This document shows, in pieces, positions 54,521 through 64,000 of a stretch of DNA of 64,000 bases (within the stretch, counting starts at the first letter, position 1; the number at the start of each line of letters is the position of its first letter). Under the pieces are notes generated by a model, which had not been told where the DNA came from, made no database searches, and saw nothing but the letters and a program-made list of their open reading frames with translations. The position numbers and the translations under genes are program-made. Source of the DNA: Limnephilus marmoratus (lineage: Eukaryota; Arthropoda; Insecta; Trichoptera; Limnephilidae); contig OU862910.1 of the NCBI GenBank assembly GCA_917880885.1, positions 51,637,285 to 51,701,284 on the forward strand, read 5' to 3'.

Positions 54521-55257
54521 GTTAAAATGGTCATAACCTGCCATCTTGAGCATAAATGGTCAAAAAGCTCAAAACGGTAAAAAAATATTGGTTTAAGAAA
54601 ACATTTATCAAAAAGAAAGTGCATTATCTCGCAGATGAAAGATCGGAAGAAGCATTTCTTTTTACCCTTTGTTGGTCCGCACGGAGCAAATTTGTCTTCC
54701 AGCAAGTTTGTCCCGCCGCCCCGGGAACCTTTATTGGATAACCAACACCTCTGCCATAGGTCACCACAAGTGGTTTGCTATGTTTGGTGATTTAGCAGGG
54801 GTGCCCGGGTTCATGGGGTGAGGTTTGTCTAGGTCTTGGAGGCGGATGGCCAGGACACACTGAACGCCAGATTCCTACCCACCCTTAACCCTTTTCCTTC
54901 CCAGAACTCTCCTCCCCTTCCTTTCCTTAAAAAAACCCTTTACACAGCATCCCCAAAGATGACATAGGCCCTGAGGGAAATTATTTTCCTCAGGGCCTCC
55001 TGTGTGGAGCGTGGAATGTAAAAAAAAAAAAATATTCAAAAAGCTCAAAATGGTGAAAAATTGCCAATAAGCACCAAAACGTCAAAATGGTCATAAACTG
55101 CCATCTTGAGCATAAATGGTCAAAAAGTATTGGTTTAAGAAAACATTTATCAAAAAGAAAGTGCATTATCTCGCAGATGAAAGATCGGAAGAAGCATTTC
55201 TTTTTACCTTTTGTTGGTCCGCACGGAGCAAATTTGTCTTCCAGCAAGTTTGTCCCA
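54521..55257 (+). repeat. ~185-bp direct repeat flanking a SINE
   Basis: Copies at 54521-54715 and 55081-55257 share AATGGTCATAA.CTGCCATC, AAGAAAACATTTATCAAAAA and GAAAGATCGGAAGAAGC through CAGCAAGTTTGTCCC. Between them lie SINE S3 copy f and 50 bp of similar 'CAAAAAGCTCAAAATGG' sequence. The first copy has extra bases, including AGCTCAAAACGGTAA. Confidence 0.85.
54716..55032 (+). mobile_element. SINE S3, copy f (short form)
   Basis: It begins GCCGCCCCGGGAACC directly after the repeat's TTTGTCCC and ends with the structured tail and a 13-bp A run. Nearly identical in form to copy e. Confidence 0.85.
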
Positions 55258-55392
55258 GGAGCGTTGTAAAGATCACTTTTCAAAGATCAATTTGAAGCAG
55301 TTAGCAATATTTTGGGAATGTGCGCTAGCGAGCTTTATTATTAACATTTTAATCAGTTGCAAGAATATTAAAAAAATAAATACCTTATAGAT

Positions 55393-55590
55393 GTTTTTGG
55401 GGTGTTATGGCGTGTTGCGCTTTCTCCTTCTTTAGCCAACGATTCGGAGAGCGTTGCAGTGTCCATCATCAAGGCAGATCCGGTAGATGTGTGATCTGCC
55501 GGATCTGCCCTGATGATGGACACTGCAACGCTGTCTGAAACGTTAGCTAAAGAAGGAGGTAGCGCAACACGGCATAACACCCCAAAAACA
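55393..55590. mobile_element. Palindromic element with hammerhead-like motif
   Basis: Arms 55393-55482 and 55499-55590 are inverted imperfect copies (GGCAGATCCGG at the centre, GGGGTGTTATGGCGTG outside). The right arm holds CTGATGA at 55510-55516, a short helix and GAAAC at 55537-55541, recalling a hammerhead ribozyme core. The same motif occurs at 63955-63986. The core has one extra base. Confidence 0.5.
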
Positions 55591-55599
55591 AATAACGAA

Positions 55600-56617
55600 A
55601 ACACTTTTGGCCGTGAAAATCTTAAAATGTATCCACCTTATAGACATTTGAAATTGATAAAAATTTTACATTTCTTTCTCGCAAAACAACTTCGTCACTT
55701 TTACAAATTACGACAATACTTTTGCCACACAACGATCTTCGCCGGTTTCGCGTACGTTTGTACAATAGTTTTACATCAAGTTGGGTTGTTAAGTTATTGT
55801 GACGCAATTCCAAGTTGGCCGATAAAATTGACAAATGACAACATGGGATTGATCGATAACTTTGTGTTCTGTTTAAATTGTAGGGAACTTGCATTCATAT
55901 CTAGACTTTCGAAGCGAGATACCGGAATTCGATGGGAATTTGTTTATTGAAGGTACTCTTAGGTGATGTTATTTTTAGATTGGAATTAGGTATGAGACGT
56001 CCAATCTATTGTTATTATACATATATTGATGGTATAATCCGAATATAAAGGTCAAACTGGCAGTTTATAAGAGCTCGTCAAACAGCTAAACGCTGACTCG
56101 TTCAAAAAGCTCGTCGTTAGATCTTTTTACTCCCGCTCCGAATGAGCCATTACAGCGTAGCCTTGAATTGCGCTTCAAGTGCATTTGGCACTTAACGGGT
56201 GATATTATATTAGTTGAAGTACATATGACTATGCGCCGACATTAAATTTTAATTCACATTCCAGAAAACTATATTCCTCAGTGGTCACTAACAATTTCTG
56301 ACCGTGTAAACGTGTATCAGTCTGAAGATAGACGCGATTGTCTGAAAACGGTCCGGTCAATTAAAAGAAAAAAGTGGAATAAAGTTAAAAATGGTTTTAA
56401 TCTCATTACAGTGGTATTCCACAAACATTATGCAATAAATTAAACACCATATTACTTTTTCTTATGAATGTGTACCAGACCTTCTTGGGACCTCACGAAC
56501 TTCATCTATCATACGTGAGTCATATGCGTTTTCCGACTCTACTGTCTCCGTTCATCCATGTCTCTTCATGTTTCTTTCTGAAAGTCGTTCATTGCACTGT
56601 GTACTTTGGCTGTGCAT
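55600..56617. other. No gene seen
   Basis: A 145-codon open frame (55513-55950, plus) starts in the palindrome and continues with no recognisable motif. I treat it as chance or as a transposon remnant. Confidence 0.35.
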
Positions 56618-57361
56618 GGAGGCGTCTACTAATATCTACAGGAATTCCAAAAACTGAACAAATCGGACTAATATCTAGGAGAACCAAAGTGAGGACGAAT
56701 ATCTACAGCTCAAACTGCTGACTTATATCTATGAGAATCAAAGTGTGGACGAATATCCACAGCACTGGCAGAGGTTGGATTTGCAATTATGTATAGCATA
56801 TTGGAATAACGTAATATTGCGTATGCAGTTTAAAAAAACTTAATTTATGTATGTAAAAATCCCTAATATCGGACTATTGGACACATTTAGCTGATTATTA
56901 AGGATTTAGGTTTTTGTTTTAACAGCTTTCTTTATTTCGAGTGCTTCTAAATTATTTAGTCTGTTACCATGACCATTTCTATGTCAGTTAGGTTAGGTTG
57001 TGGTGCCGTGCATTTCTAAATAAATAAATATCTTTGTATTATGACCTCCATGTTTATTGTCCTCCAATAAATTATTGTCCTCGTAAACAGCAAAATACGT
57101 AATATTATGCAGTAATTAGTAATTACGTAATCGAATTAATTTACGCTTTTCCGTACAATCTCTTGCTCAGCTGTCCTCTGTAGATATTAGTCCAACCTAC
57201 GCTTCATAGATATTAGTCACCACTGGGACCGTCATAGATATTCGTCCGACCTTAGCTCTGTATATATTAGTCCTCACTCTGAAGTTCATAGATATTAGTC
57301 CAACATATGAGCTGTAGATATTCGTCCGACATACAGGCCGTAGATATTAGTATCTGGAGTC
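56618..57361. mobile_element. Clustered-motif MITE (family K), long copy
   Basis: The left end is GGAGGCGTCTACTAATATCT and the inverted right end GACTCCAGATACTAATATCT. Near-duplicates CTGTGCAT (56610-56617) and CTGTACAT (57362-57369) flank it. Clusters of ATATCTACAG-like motifs lie at 56630-56765 and 57177-57355, in opposite orientations. The 744-bp interior is AT-rich and has no ORF of note. It is in the opposite orientation to 39873-40303. Confidence 0.85.
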
Positions 57362-57369
57362 CTGTACAT

Positions 57370-58649
57370 TACACTTTATAATTTTACAAATGCGCCTAAG
57401 GGATCTAATTTCTCCTGCACACAGTTTTTTTTCGACGGTTATAAGTTCCATACATAGACATAAAAATGGATAGACAAGCAGTTACAGATGAGGGGTAAAA
57501 CCAAACTATGGAGAGCGAAGAGGGGATAGATGACTGTCATTCGTTGAACAATCAATCTGACAGTATATAGGCATCTCGCATTACAATATCACCATTTAGT
57601 TCTTAAAAGCAACATCTGCTTTGAATGAATAGACCTTTTTACATGGGAGCGCGAATTGCTTGCCACGTTCAAAACATATTTGCTAAGGCCAAATGCTCGC
57701 CCCAAAAAGACTCGCGCCAATACACATATCAATATTTTGTTTCCGTGTTTAGTTAAAACACTTTTACAAATGTTTCATAATTTACTTACCCCTGTAACCA
57801 GCGACGAGCACATTGGAGTACCGCCCACATTCGCTATGTGTACATTGATACGTAGATATATTGTATAGCACAAGCTGCCGTTATTTCGTTAAATGTATGG
57901 ATGTCAGCTTCTCGCTGTTCACGGCAAGAATGATGACGTCACACATTTTAGATTCAAGCGAGGCTATATCCCCTCCCCATGGAGCGAGCCGGTTCCAAGG
58001 AGGAGCTACAGCCGGCGCCATGTGGAGGGGGAAATAATACGTTTTTATCACTTAGGGCAGGTCCAGATATATTCATATGTCCGTGGTTCCATACATCTAC
58101 AATGGGATATCCAACATGTAAAACTTTCAATAGTTTATAATATGAAAACCGCAGTAACTATTACTATCACAATATGTTGATGCCAGGTATCTATCACTTA
58201 CATATCTGTGTATAGTATATCATCAACTTACTTTTGTTTACGGTTTACGAATCCCTCGTAGTCCTTTGAAGTATCGCGTTACAATCTTACAGACATTCCT
58301 GCCTGAAAACTGTAGACTGTATAGAATTAGTTACCTTGTGGCTTTCCTCGACACGATAACTATCTGAAAAACGCTGACATAATTCGCGAGCGTCCAGGGA
58401 ATTGAGGGAATGGCAAGTTTCCAAGATGGTAAACAAAATGGAATAGGTGTAAGGAGTTATAAGTAATGTTATGTTGCATGGTGCGATGGTGCAGTGAGCA
58501 CTGAAGCGAAGTGGGTGCGTTGAACCTATAAATAACACACAATGCAGAAACAAGAGGCCGGTTCTCACGCCCCACAGTTGGGTGAGCAGGGAGATGGCAG
58601 GGATGCCCATGCCCATGGCGCCAAGCATTGCCCGGAACATTGGGCATGA
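57370..58649. other. No gene seen
   Basis: A GC-richer palindromic patch at 57970-58030 (CCCCTCCCCATGG ... CCATGTGGAGGGG) may be a small repeat. Overlapping frames on the minus strand (58287-58653) have no motif and partly belong to the tandem array that follows. Confidence 0.35.
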
Positions 58650-58860
58650 GCAATGTGACGATCTCCGCTTCTGCGATCTCTGAATTCAGTCAAAACTGTG
58701 CTTTGTCATGGGAAGCTTATAATGCTGAGGTTTTCACTCAGTGATACTGATGAAGAATAACAGATTCCACCGCTCTAAATAATATTGACAGGTTTACAAT
58801 TTATAATCCAGTAGATGATAGAGATGTCCGTGTTGGTAGTAAAATGTAGCATGAGAAATA

Positions 58861-59783
58861 TTAGGTCCTTACATATGAAATTGGCGTTTTGAGTGGGAGG
58901 AACATAAAGTCGACTTTTTTAATATAATATATTTATTTAATCAAAGTACCATTGCTACCTATGCACTTTTGCCATCTCATAGGTAGTTCATCAATCCCTT
59001 TACTAAAAAAACCATTCGGACGAAAATCAATAAAATCTTTGAAGGCAGTTTGGACTGCCCCATCGGAGTTGAATTTTTTCCCTTGCAATAAGTTATCCAA
59101 ATTTCGAAAAAAATGGTAATCTGTTGGGGCAAGGTCCGGAGAGTACGGTGGATGTCTTAGACATTCCAAATGAAGCTTCTCTAATTTGGTAGCCGTCTGT
59201 TGTGCAGTGTATGGTCTAGCATTCTAACGCGCGTTTGTTGATTTGCTTCACTCAATTCGTGAGGTACCCACCTTTCAAGCTTTTTCACCTTCCCTATTTG
59301 CTTCAAGTGGATTAAAAGAGTTTTATCACTAACACCGCAGCCTGCAGCTAACTCGGGCGTGGTTTGCGATGGATCCGCTTCCACAATAGCCTTCAATTCT
59401 TCAATATCAACTTTGGTCTCCGGCCGTCCACGGGGCTTGTTCTGCAGGTCGAAATTTCCAGAACGAAACGTTGGAAAAAAAACGCACTGTGTTTTCTTTT
59501 GCGGCACCGTCGCCATACACATCATTAATCCTTCGAGCCGTTACTGCAGCACTGGTGCCACGGTGGAACTCGTACTCGTAAATAACCGTTTTCCATTCTG
59601 TAAACTAAGTGACGCAAAGAAAAAAAACAATTAAGGAAAAAAAAAGAATTATAATTTTCGAAACACAAACACATGAGTAAATAGCTGTATAAATTTGAAT
59701 TTGGAATTCCTAACCAAAGAGAAGATATTTGAGATCAAAGTTGCCAGTACGGCAAAACGCCAATTTCATATGTAAGGACCTAA
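58861..59783 (-). mobile_element. mariner element copy 2
   Basis: Perfect-looking ends TTAGGTCCTTACATATGAAA and their complement enclose 923 bp, with TA at 58859-58860 and 59784-59785. It is inserted in the tandem array. Full-length mariners are ~1.3 kb, so the centre is deleted. Confidence 0.92.
58933..59600 (-). pseudogene. mariner transposase, centre deleted
   Basis: The minus strand encodes the N-terminal DNA-binding part ('GCGVSDKTLLIHLKQIGKV', then the family signature 'WVPHEL'), then jumps to 'YSPDLAPTDYHFFRNLDNLL' and 'ELPMRWQKCIGSNG'. The catalytic core with the first two aspartates is missing and frames change at 59169-59181. Copy 1 has lost a different part, so neither can be active. 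Confidence 0.9.
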
Positions 59784-59959
59784 TATGAAGATCGCGGCTT
59801 CTGCGATCTTTAAATTCGGTAAAAACTGTGCTTTGCTACGAAGTAACGAGTTTTCATTAAAAGGTTTACAGGATATAATCCAGTAGATGAAAGAGATGTC
59901 AGCGTTGGTCGTAAAATGTAGCACGAGAAATGTGACCATCTTCGCTTCTTCAATACTTT

Positions 59960-60151
59960 GGTTCCATGTCAACTCAGAATGAAACCAACTCAGAATCACC
60001 ACAAAGGTCATTAAAAGCTATGAAAAAATAATTTTAAAATAGCCGGTAATCCTAATCTAACTTAACCAATTTTCTAATATTTTTTTTATCATCACTCTTG
60101 ATGACCTTTCTGAGGTTCTGAGTTGGTTTCAATCTGAGTTGGCCGGTCACC
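59960..60151. mobile_element. Foldback MITE, GGTTCCA family, in tandem array
   Basis: The left end GGTTCCATGTCAACTCAG and right end CTGAGTTGGCCGGTCACC are imperfect inverted repeats. ATACTT flanks both sides, consistent with a 6-bp duplication, and the array unit reads through if it is removed. Confidence 0.7.
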
Positions 60152-60361
60152 GATACTTGATTTAAGTCAAAACTGTGCTTTGCTCACTGATATATTAGCT
60201 TTGCTACGGCATATTGAGTTTTCGTTGAAAGGTTTTCAGCTTATAATACAGAAGATGATAGGGATTTCAGCGTTGGTCAGAAAATGTAGCATGAGAATGT
60301 TTTGCTTTAAAGCGACGTAATGAATTTTAGCAGAAAGGTTTACAGTTATATAGGAGATGAT

Positions 60362-60737
60362 CATCATCATCACTATAGGCTCTACAACCCCTGATGGGTC
60401 TTGGCCTCCTCAAGAGTCTTCCTCCACTCATCTCGGTTTTATGCCAGCTCTCTCCAGTTTAGAAGCTCCAAGATAGATATGTCTTTGAGGACGTCGTCGC
60501 TCCATCTTAATCTTGGTTTTCCCAGGCTCCTTCGCCCCATTGGTCTTGAGTTCAGCAGGGACTTTGGTGCTTGATGCTCGGTCATTCTCTCCACATGACC
60601 CAGCCACCGAAGTCTTCCCAGTTTTACAAATTTTGCGACGTTTAGCTCCTTAAACAAAGTATAGAGCTCATTGTTATAACGTCTGCGCCAAAATCCATTT
60701 TCTAGAACCGGTCCGAAGATACGCCTCAAAATTTCAA
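60362..60737 (-). pseudogene. RTE-like LINE 3' fragment
   Basis: The minus strand reads 'RRIFGPVLENGFWRRRYNNE', 'LGRLRWLGHVERMTEHQAP' and 'SLGKPRLRWSDDVLKDISI', with a (GAT)n tail. It is the same family as 18375-19240. AGGAGATGAT and AGGTGATGAT flank it. Short, 5'-truncated. Confidence 0.85.
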
Positions 60738-60855
60738 TTAGGTGATGATAGGGACATCAATATTGGTCGGAATATGGAGAATGATTAGTAATGTGGTAAT
60801 CTCCACATCAATTCATATAAAACATTGCTTTGGTAATACGTGCAGAGTAGACTTA

Positions 60856-60966
60856 GCCCATCGTCCCACTGATTTAGTTGCAAACCGTAGTAAACTTTAC
60901 TTTTTTGCGCAGGGTCTTCGGTTTTGAACGATTCCTTACTGTTATTGAGCCAGTGGGACGATGGGC
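60856..60966. mobile_element. 111-bp MITE with TTA target site
   Basis: The ends GCCCATCGTCCCACTG and CAGTGGGACGATGGGC are perfect 16-bp inverted repeats. TTA is duplicated (60853-60855, 60967-60969). It interrupts a unit of the tandem array. Confidence 0.88.
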
Positions 60967-61565
60967 TTACAAGTAACACTCTTTATGGAGTCCCTCTGCC
61001 AAATATACAACGTTGAAGGGTTTACAGCCTATAAGCCGGGAGATAAATTGGATGCTAGAATTGCCTGGAATGAATTTTTGCCTTTTAATTCAGTAAAAAG
61101 AGTTCTTTTTCAAAACATGACTTAAGAATCTCACAATTTGAAAAAAATCGTCATTTGAGCCATTTGAAAATTTAAAAGGTTTTGTTTTGCATTCATGATA
61201 AAAAATGTAGCGTCCCCCAATTCTTTAATTTTGGATTCAAGCCAAAACGGTGCGAAAACTTAAACGATAAATCGAAATTGTTTTGCAACTAAGAGAAATT
61301 GCCCATTGGGACCCTACGGCCAAAAATACACCGTTGAAAGTTTTACAGCCCATAAGCTGGGAGAAGATAGCAATATCAGCATTTCCTGAAAAGTGGAGCA
61401 TATAAAAATATGACGATAGCCGCTTCTTCGATCTTTGATTTGAACCAAAAAACTGTAAGTAACAGTTATTTGCTATAACGTAAACGTACGTCTAAATTGT
61501 CTTACAACTAAGAGATATTCCCATTGGGAACCTTTGGCCACAACATAACGTTGACAGGTTTACCG

Positions 61566-62696
61566 CTATACGTAAACATAATACTCGTATTATAATTCCT
61601 ATACGAGCTGCCACGGTTCGGGATAAATAACCTGAGTTAATGAAGCCACAAAACGTCTTTACAAAACATATTTCAGTATTAAAGTACACAAATAAAGACA
61701 GGGTAGTAACAATAACTCTGTTATCCGTAACTATTCTTGGGTTGGCTTACATTGAGCGCGTTTAGTTTACAATTGCCATTGTATTTTATTTACGCAGGTA
61801 TTTACAATCTTCGTTGACAACCCTATCAAACTTGCGGGTAAGATGTTTGCAAAGAACTTTTATTCTGTGAAACGTGGGGTGATAAACGGTAAAAATGAAC
61901 ATTAATAATAACCGTCGATGTTTCTTCGGCTTTTTGCAGCCGCCACTACTCTCGAGTTGTGTTTATTCCCTCCGACTTACCACACTCCTTTGTTATTTAC
62001 AACTGATGTGCCAATGCAAAACTGCTGTTATTTACCGTGCATCCTTCTAGAATATTTTACGCAGGAAGCTAGATAGATTAAATTGATGATCCTCAATCAT
62101 TTCCGTGTTGCACATTCGGCCTACTTTCCGATGTCCCCTCGCACTCTTCCGTACTTCCGTGACTATAATAATATCGTTATATCCCATTATGTCCTATTTT
62201 CCTCGAGGAACGTAGAACTACAAAAAGATGTCTTAAAATAAACAAAAATAAGGCGTGGGACAACTTGAAATTGATTGAAGAGTGAAATTGCAGTGTAATG
62301 AAAGCGGAAAAATGGCAGCTTGCCAATGAAAAACTCAAGAGTTTTTTCATGGTCGTAGTAATAATTCTATGCGCCAGTTTTACGTTTGGTTGTTTTGTTA
62401 TTTAAATTTCCACATAACACGATAAAATACCTACATAACTTGATGCATGCATTTAAACTAGATTCAGAAAAGATACGTGCATGTTTAATCATATTATTCG
62501 AAATTTTTTTTATATAAATTAAATTTAATAATGTTATTAATAAGTTCTGCAAGTATTATTTTGGTTTTTATTTTTGTGACATCTGTTTCGGCTTACAAGG
62601 CCATTTTCAAACAGTGGTTAAAACACTTTGAGACGACTTATTTACATGATTCTAAATTGCAATTTTTGAAGGTGTCTAAATTGATTTAAACACAAA
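61566..62696. other. AT-rich DNA without a gene
   Basis: No motif-bearing ORF was found. Nothing else is supported. Confidence 0.4.
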
Positions 62697-62990
62697 ATAA
62701 TTATAATAAACACAATTAAATAACTTTGTTTCAATTCCACTTTATTATTTCTTAATCCAACCGGTTTCGGTTCGTCCTGAACCTTCCTCAGGGGTGAATA
62801 AAAATATACTGAACATAATACAGATAAACATGTATTTAAAAGAAAATTAGAAGAGGGAGAGAGAGTTCAGGAGTTCAGTATATTTTTATTCACCCCTGAG
62901 GAAGGTTCAGGACGAACCGAAACCGGTTGGATTAAGAAATAATAAAGTGGAATTGAAACAAAGTTATTTAATTGTGTTTATTATAATTAT
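62697..62990. mobile_element. Perfect 118-bp-arm palindrome with hammerhead-like motif
   Basis: Arms 62697-62814 and 62873-62990 are exact complements around a 58-bp purine-rich loop. Each arm carries CTGAGGA followed by a GGTTC/GAACC helix and GAAACCGG (plus strand 62896-62926). No target duplication is clear. The exact symmetry indicates very recent origin or gene conversion. Confidence 0.85.
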
Positions 62991-63079
62991 GTATCCCACA
63001 AAGTGTTTGCTACATGTGAAGACAAAATAATTAATAAATACATACTATATTACTTAAGAGGAAGCCATTGTATTAATGA

Positions 63080-63480
63080 TCCTTTTAACGTTACGAATAT
63101 AAGTAATAGACATAAAAATCGCTTGGCAAATTGAATCTAGAAGATAAAGATTTCAAGCGATTATTTATTTATTTTGTGAATAATTTCGTAAGAAAGAAAA
63201 ATGTTAATCAACGGAAACTGTCACAGATAACTTTAGCCATAATATTATATTTTTAAAGTTGTTTCTATATATGCGTTCACACATTTCTAATGAAAAAACA
63301 CATCGTTTAGTAATTTACGTTTACATTTTTTATAAAATAATTATTTAAATTCTACTCAATGGAAATGGTACCTAGGTAAAGCTTCAATTTATCTAAATCT
63401 AAAGCATATGTTATTGTATTTATAATGAAAACCAATTCGTAGGTAGTGAAGATTAATCGAAAATAATGATTTAGCATTAA
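63080..63480 (-). repeat. Dispersed AT-rich repeat R, partial copy 4
   Basis: It shares TTTATTTATTTTGTG.ATAAT, GTAAGAAAGAAAAA, TTAGTAATTTACGTT-like, AAAGCTTCAATTTATC and GATTAATCGAAA blocks with 19370-19680. The remainder of the family is not found before the window ends. Confidence 0.5.
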
Positions 63481-63950
63481 ACTTCGTTAAGGAAACCAAG
63501 GAAAGTTAAACAAATTGATATAATAACTAATGCCACGTTGAATTTAATTATAGATTTTACGGTTTTAAAGTCTAGAAATAATATTTTATCGAGGGACAGA
63601 ACCTTTTGTAACAGTTTCCCTTTCGTTTTTCCACCATAATGAAAGTCCAACCCCCTTGACAACCCCAGCCCTATTTGTCATCATATACGCATTGATTTAT
63701 CACCGGGTAAGTACGGTAGGTAGGTACCTACCCTCACAAAGGCCTCTAATTAAATAACTGGCGACGGTCTGACTGTGGTAGGTCACTGAATTCAATAGCC
63801 ATAATTATTTTAAAAGAAAATTGATAAGATTGTCTATTATTTTCCGTGTAAAAACCGCGAAAAATCATGGGGTGTAGGTAATAAATTTGACTTTATGAGA
63901 AGAAAATTGTTGAAATTATACTGTTCAATATGAAAATCATATTTCACAAC
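63481..63950. other. No gene seen
   Basis: AT-rich DNA; GGTAGGTAGGTACCTACC near 63717-63731 is simple sequence. Confidence 0.35.
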
Positions 63951-64000
63951 TGCCCTGATGATAGGCACTGTAGTGCTGTCCGAAACGTTGGCTAAAGGAG
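63951..64000 (+). mobile_element. Start of a hammerhead-motif repeat, cut by window end
   Basis: TGCCCTGATGATAGGCACTG then GTCCGAAACGTTGGC repeats the right arm of the palindrome at 55499-55560. The element continues past the window. Confidence 0.5.

Larger units (their letters stand above)
58650..61565 (+). repeat. Degenerate ~200-bp tandem array broken by mobile elements
   Basis: Seven related units can be read. Each has GACGATCTCCGCTTCT-like, GAATTCAGTCAAAACTG-like, GAAAGGTTTACAGCTTATAA-like and GATGATAGAGATGTCAGCG-like blocks ending AAAATGTAGCATGAGAA. They are split by mariner (58861), a foldback MITE (59960), an RTE-like fragment (60370) and a TTA-flanked MITE (60856). The last units (from 61200) are the most diverged. 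No coding function is seen. Confidence 0.75.

Noticed and set aside
55513..55950. 145-codon plus-strand open frame as a gene
   Set aside because: It begins inside a palindromic mobile element, has no motif and is AT-rich chance-like downstream.
58287..58653. Overlapping minus-strand open frames as a gene
   Set aside because: Two frames are open over the same DNA without motifs and run into the tandem array.

Overview
The window looks like repeat-saturated nuclear DNA of an insect, most likely a moth or butterfly. It is AT-rich, has one spliced gene with GT-AG introns, and otherwise consists of retrotransposon remains, SINEs and small DNA transposons. The lepidopteran guess rests on the mariner type, on Helitron-like ends (GGGTACC next to CTAGT), and on a dispersed repeat near 41.2 kb that resembles one I associate with moths and butterflies. 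No search could be run, so the order is an inference.

The one host gene lies on the minus strand between about 30.9 and 22.7 kb. It has an upstream non-coding exon ending at 30615 and three coding exons (30280-29998, 27457-27185, 23727-22687). All coding junctions are phase 0 with good splice sites. The 525-residue product has an acidic middle, a basic nuclear-localisation-like run, a basic Cys-containing domain and a Gln-rich C-terminus, so it is probably a nuclear or chromatin regulator. I do not recognise its family. A perfect NRF-1-type palindrome lies in its promoter region.

Layout. 0-4.2 kb: LINE and SINE fragments and a foldback element. 4.2-8.5 kb: a LINE with two intact ORFs. 8.5-20.2 kb: MITEs, LINE relics and a foldback element whose interior belongs to a dispersed AT-rich family. 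20.2-22.5 kb: a Helitron-like end, a long heat-shock-element-like array and a hairpin MITE just downstream of the gene. 22.7-30.9 kb: the gene, with a foldback element and LINE relics in its introns. 31-38.7 kb: LINE 3' ends, a minisatellite, a G/C-run MITE and a degenerate LINE carrying an exact 285-bp tandem duplication. 38.7-49.4 kb: transposons, including a Buster-type hAT and an RTE-like 3' fragment with an odd target duplication. 49.7-55.6 kb: a cluster of SINEs sharing a structured 3' tail with a LINE, plus a mariner whose right end is split by a MITE. 56.6-57.4 kb: the second copy of an unusual MITE with clustered 10-bp motifs. 58.6-61.6 kb: a degenerate ~200-bp tandem array broken by four different elements. 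62.7-63.0 kb: a perfect 118-bp-arm palindrome.

There is no operon, CRISPR, rRNA or convincing tRNA gene. The strongest leads are the 26-unit HSE-like array, the clustered-motif MITE pair, the interrupted tandem array, the structured tail shared by LINE and SINE, and the uncharacterised gene. Motifs resembling hammerhead ribozymes recur in three palindromic or terminal segments, but their cores deviate from the consensus. Element boundaries come from reading terminal repeats and target duplications by eye.
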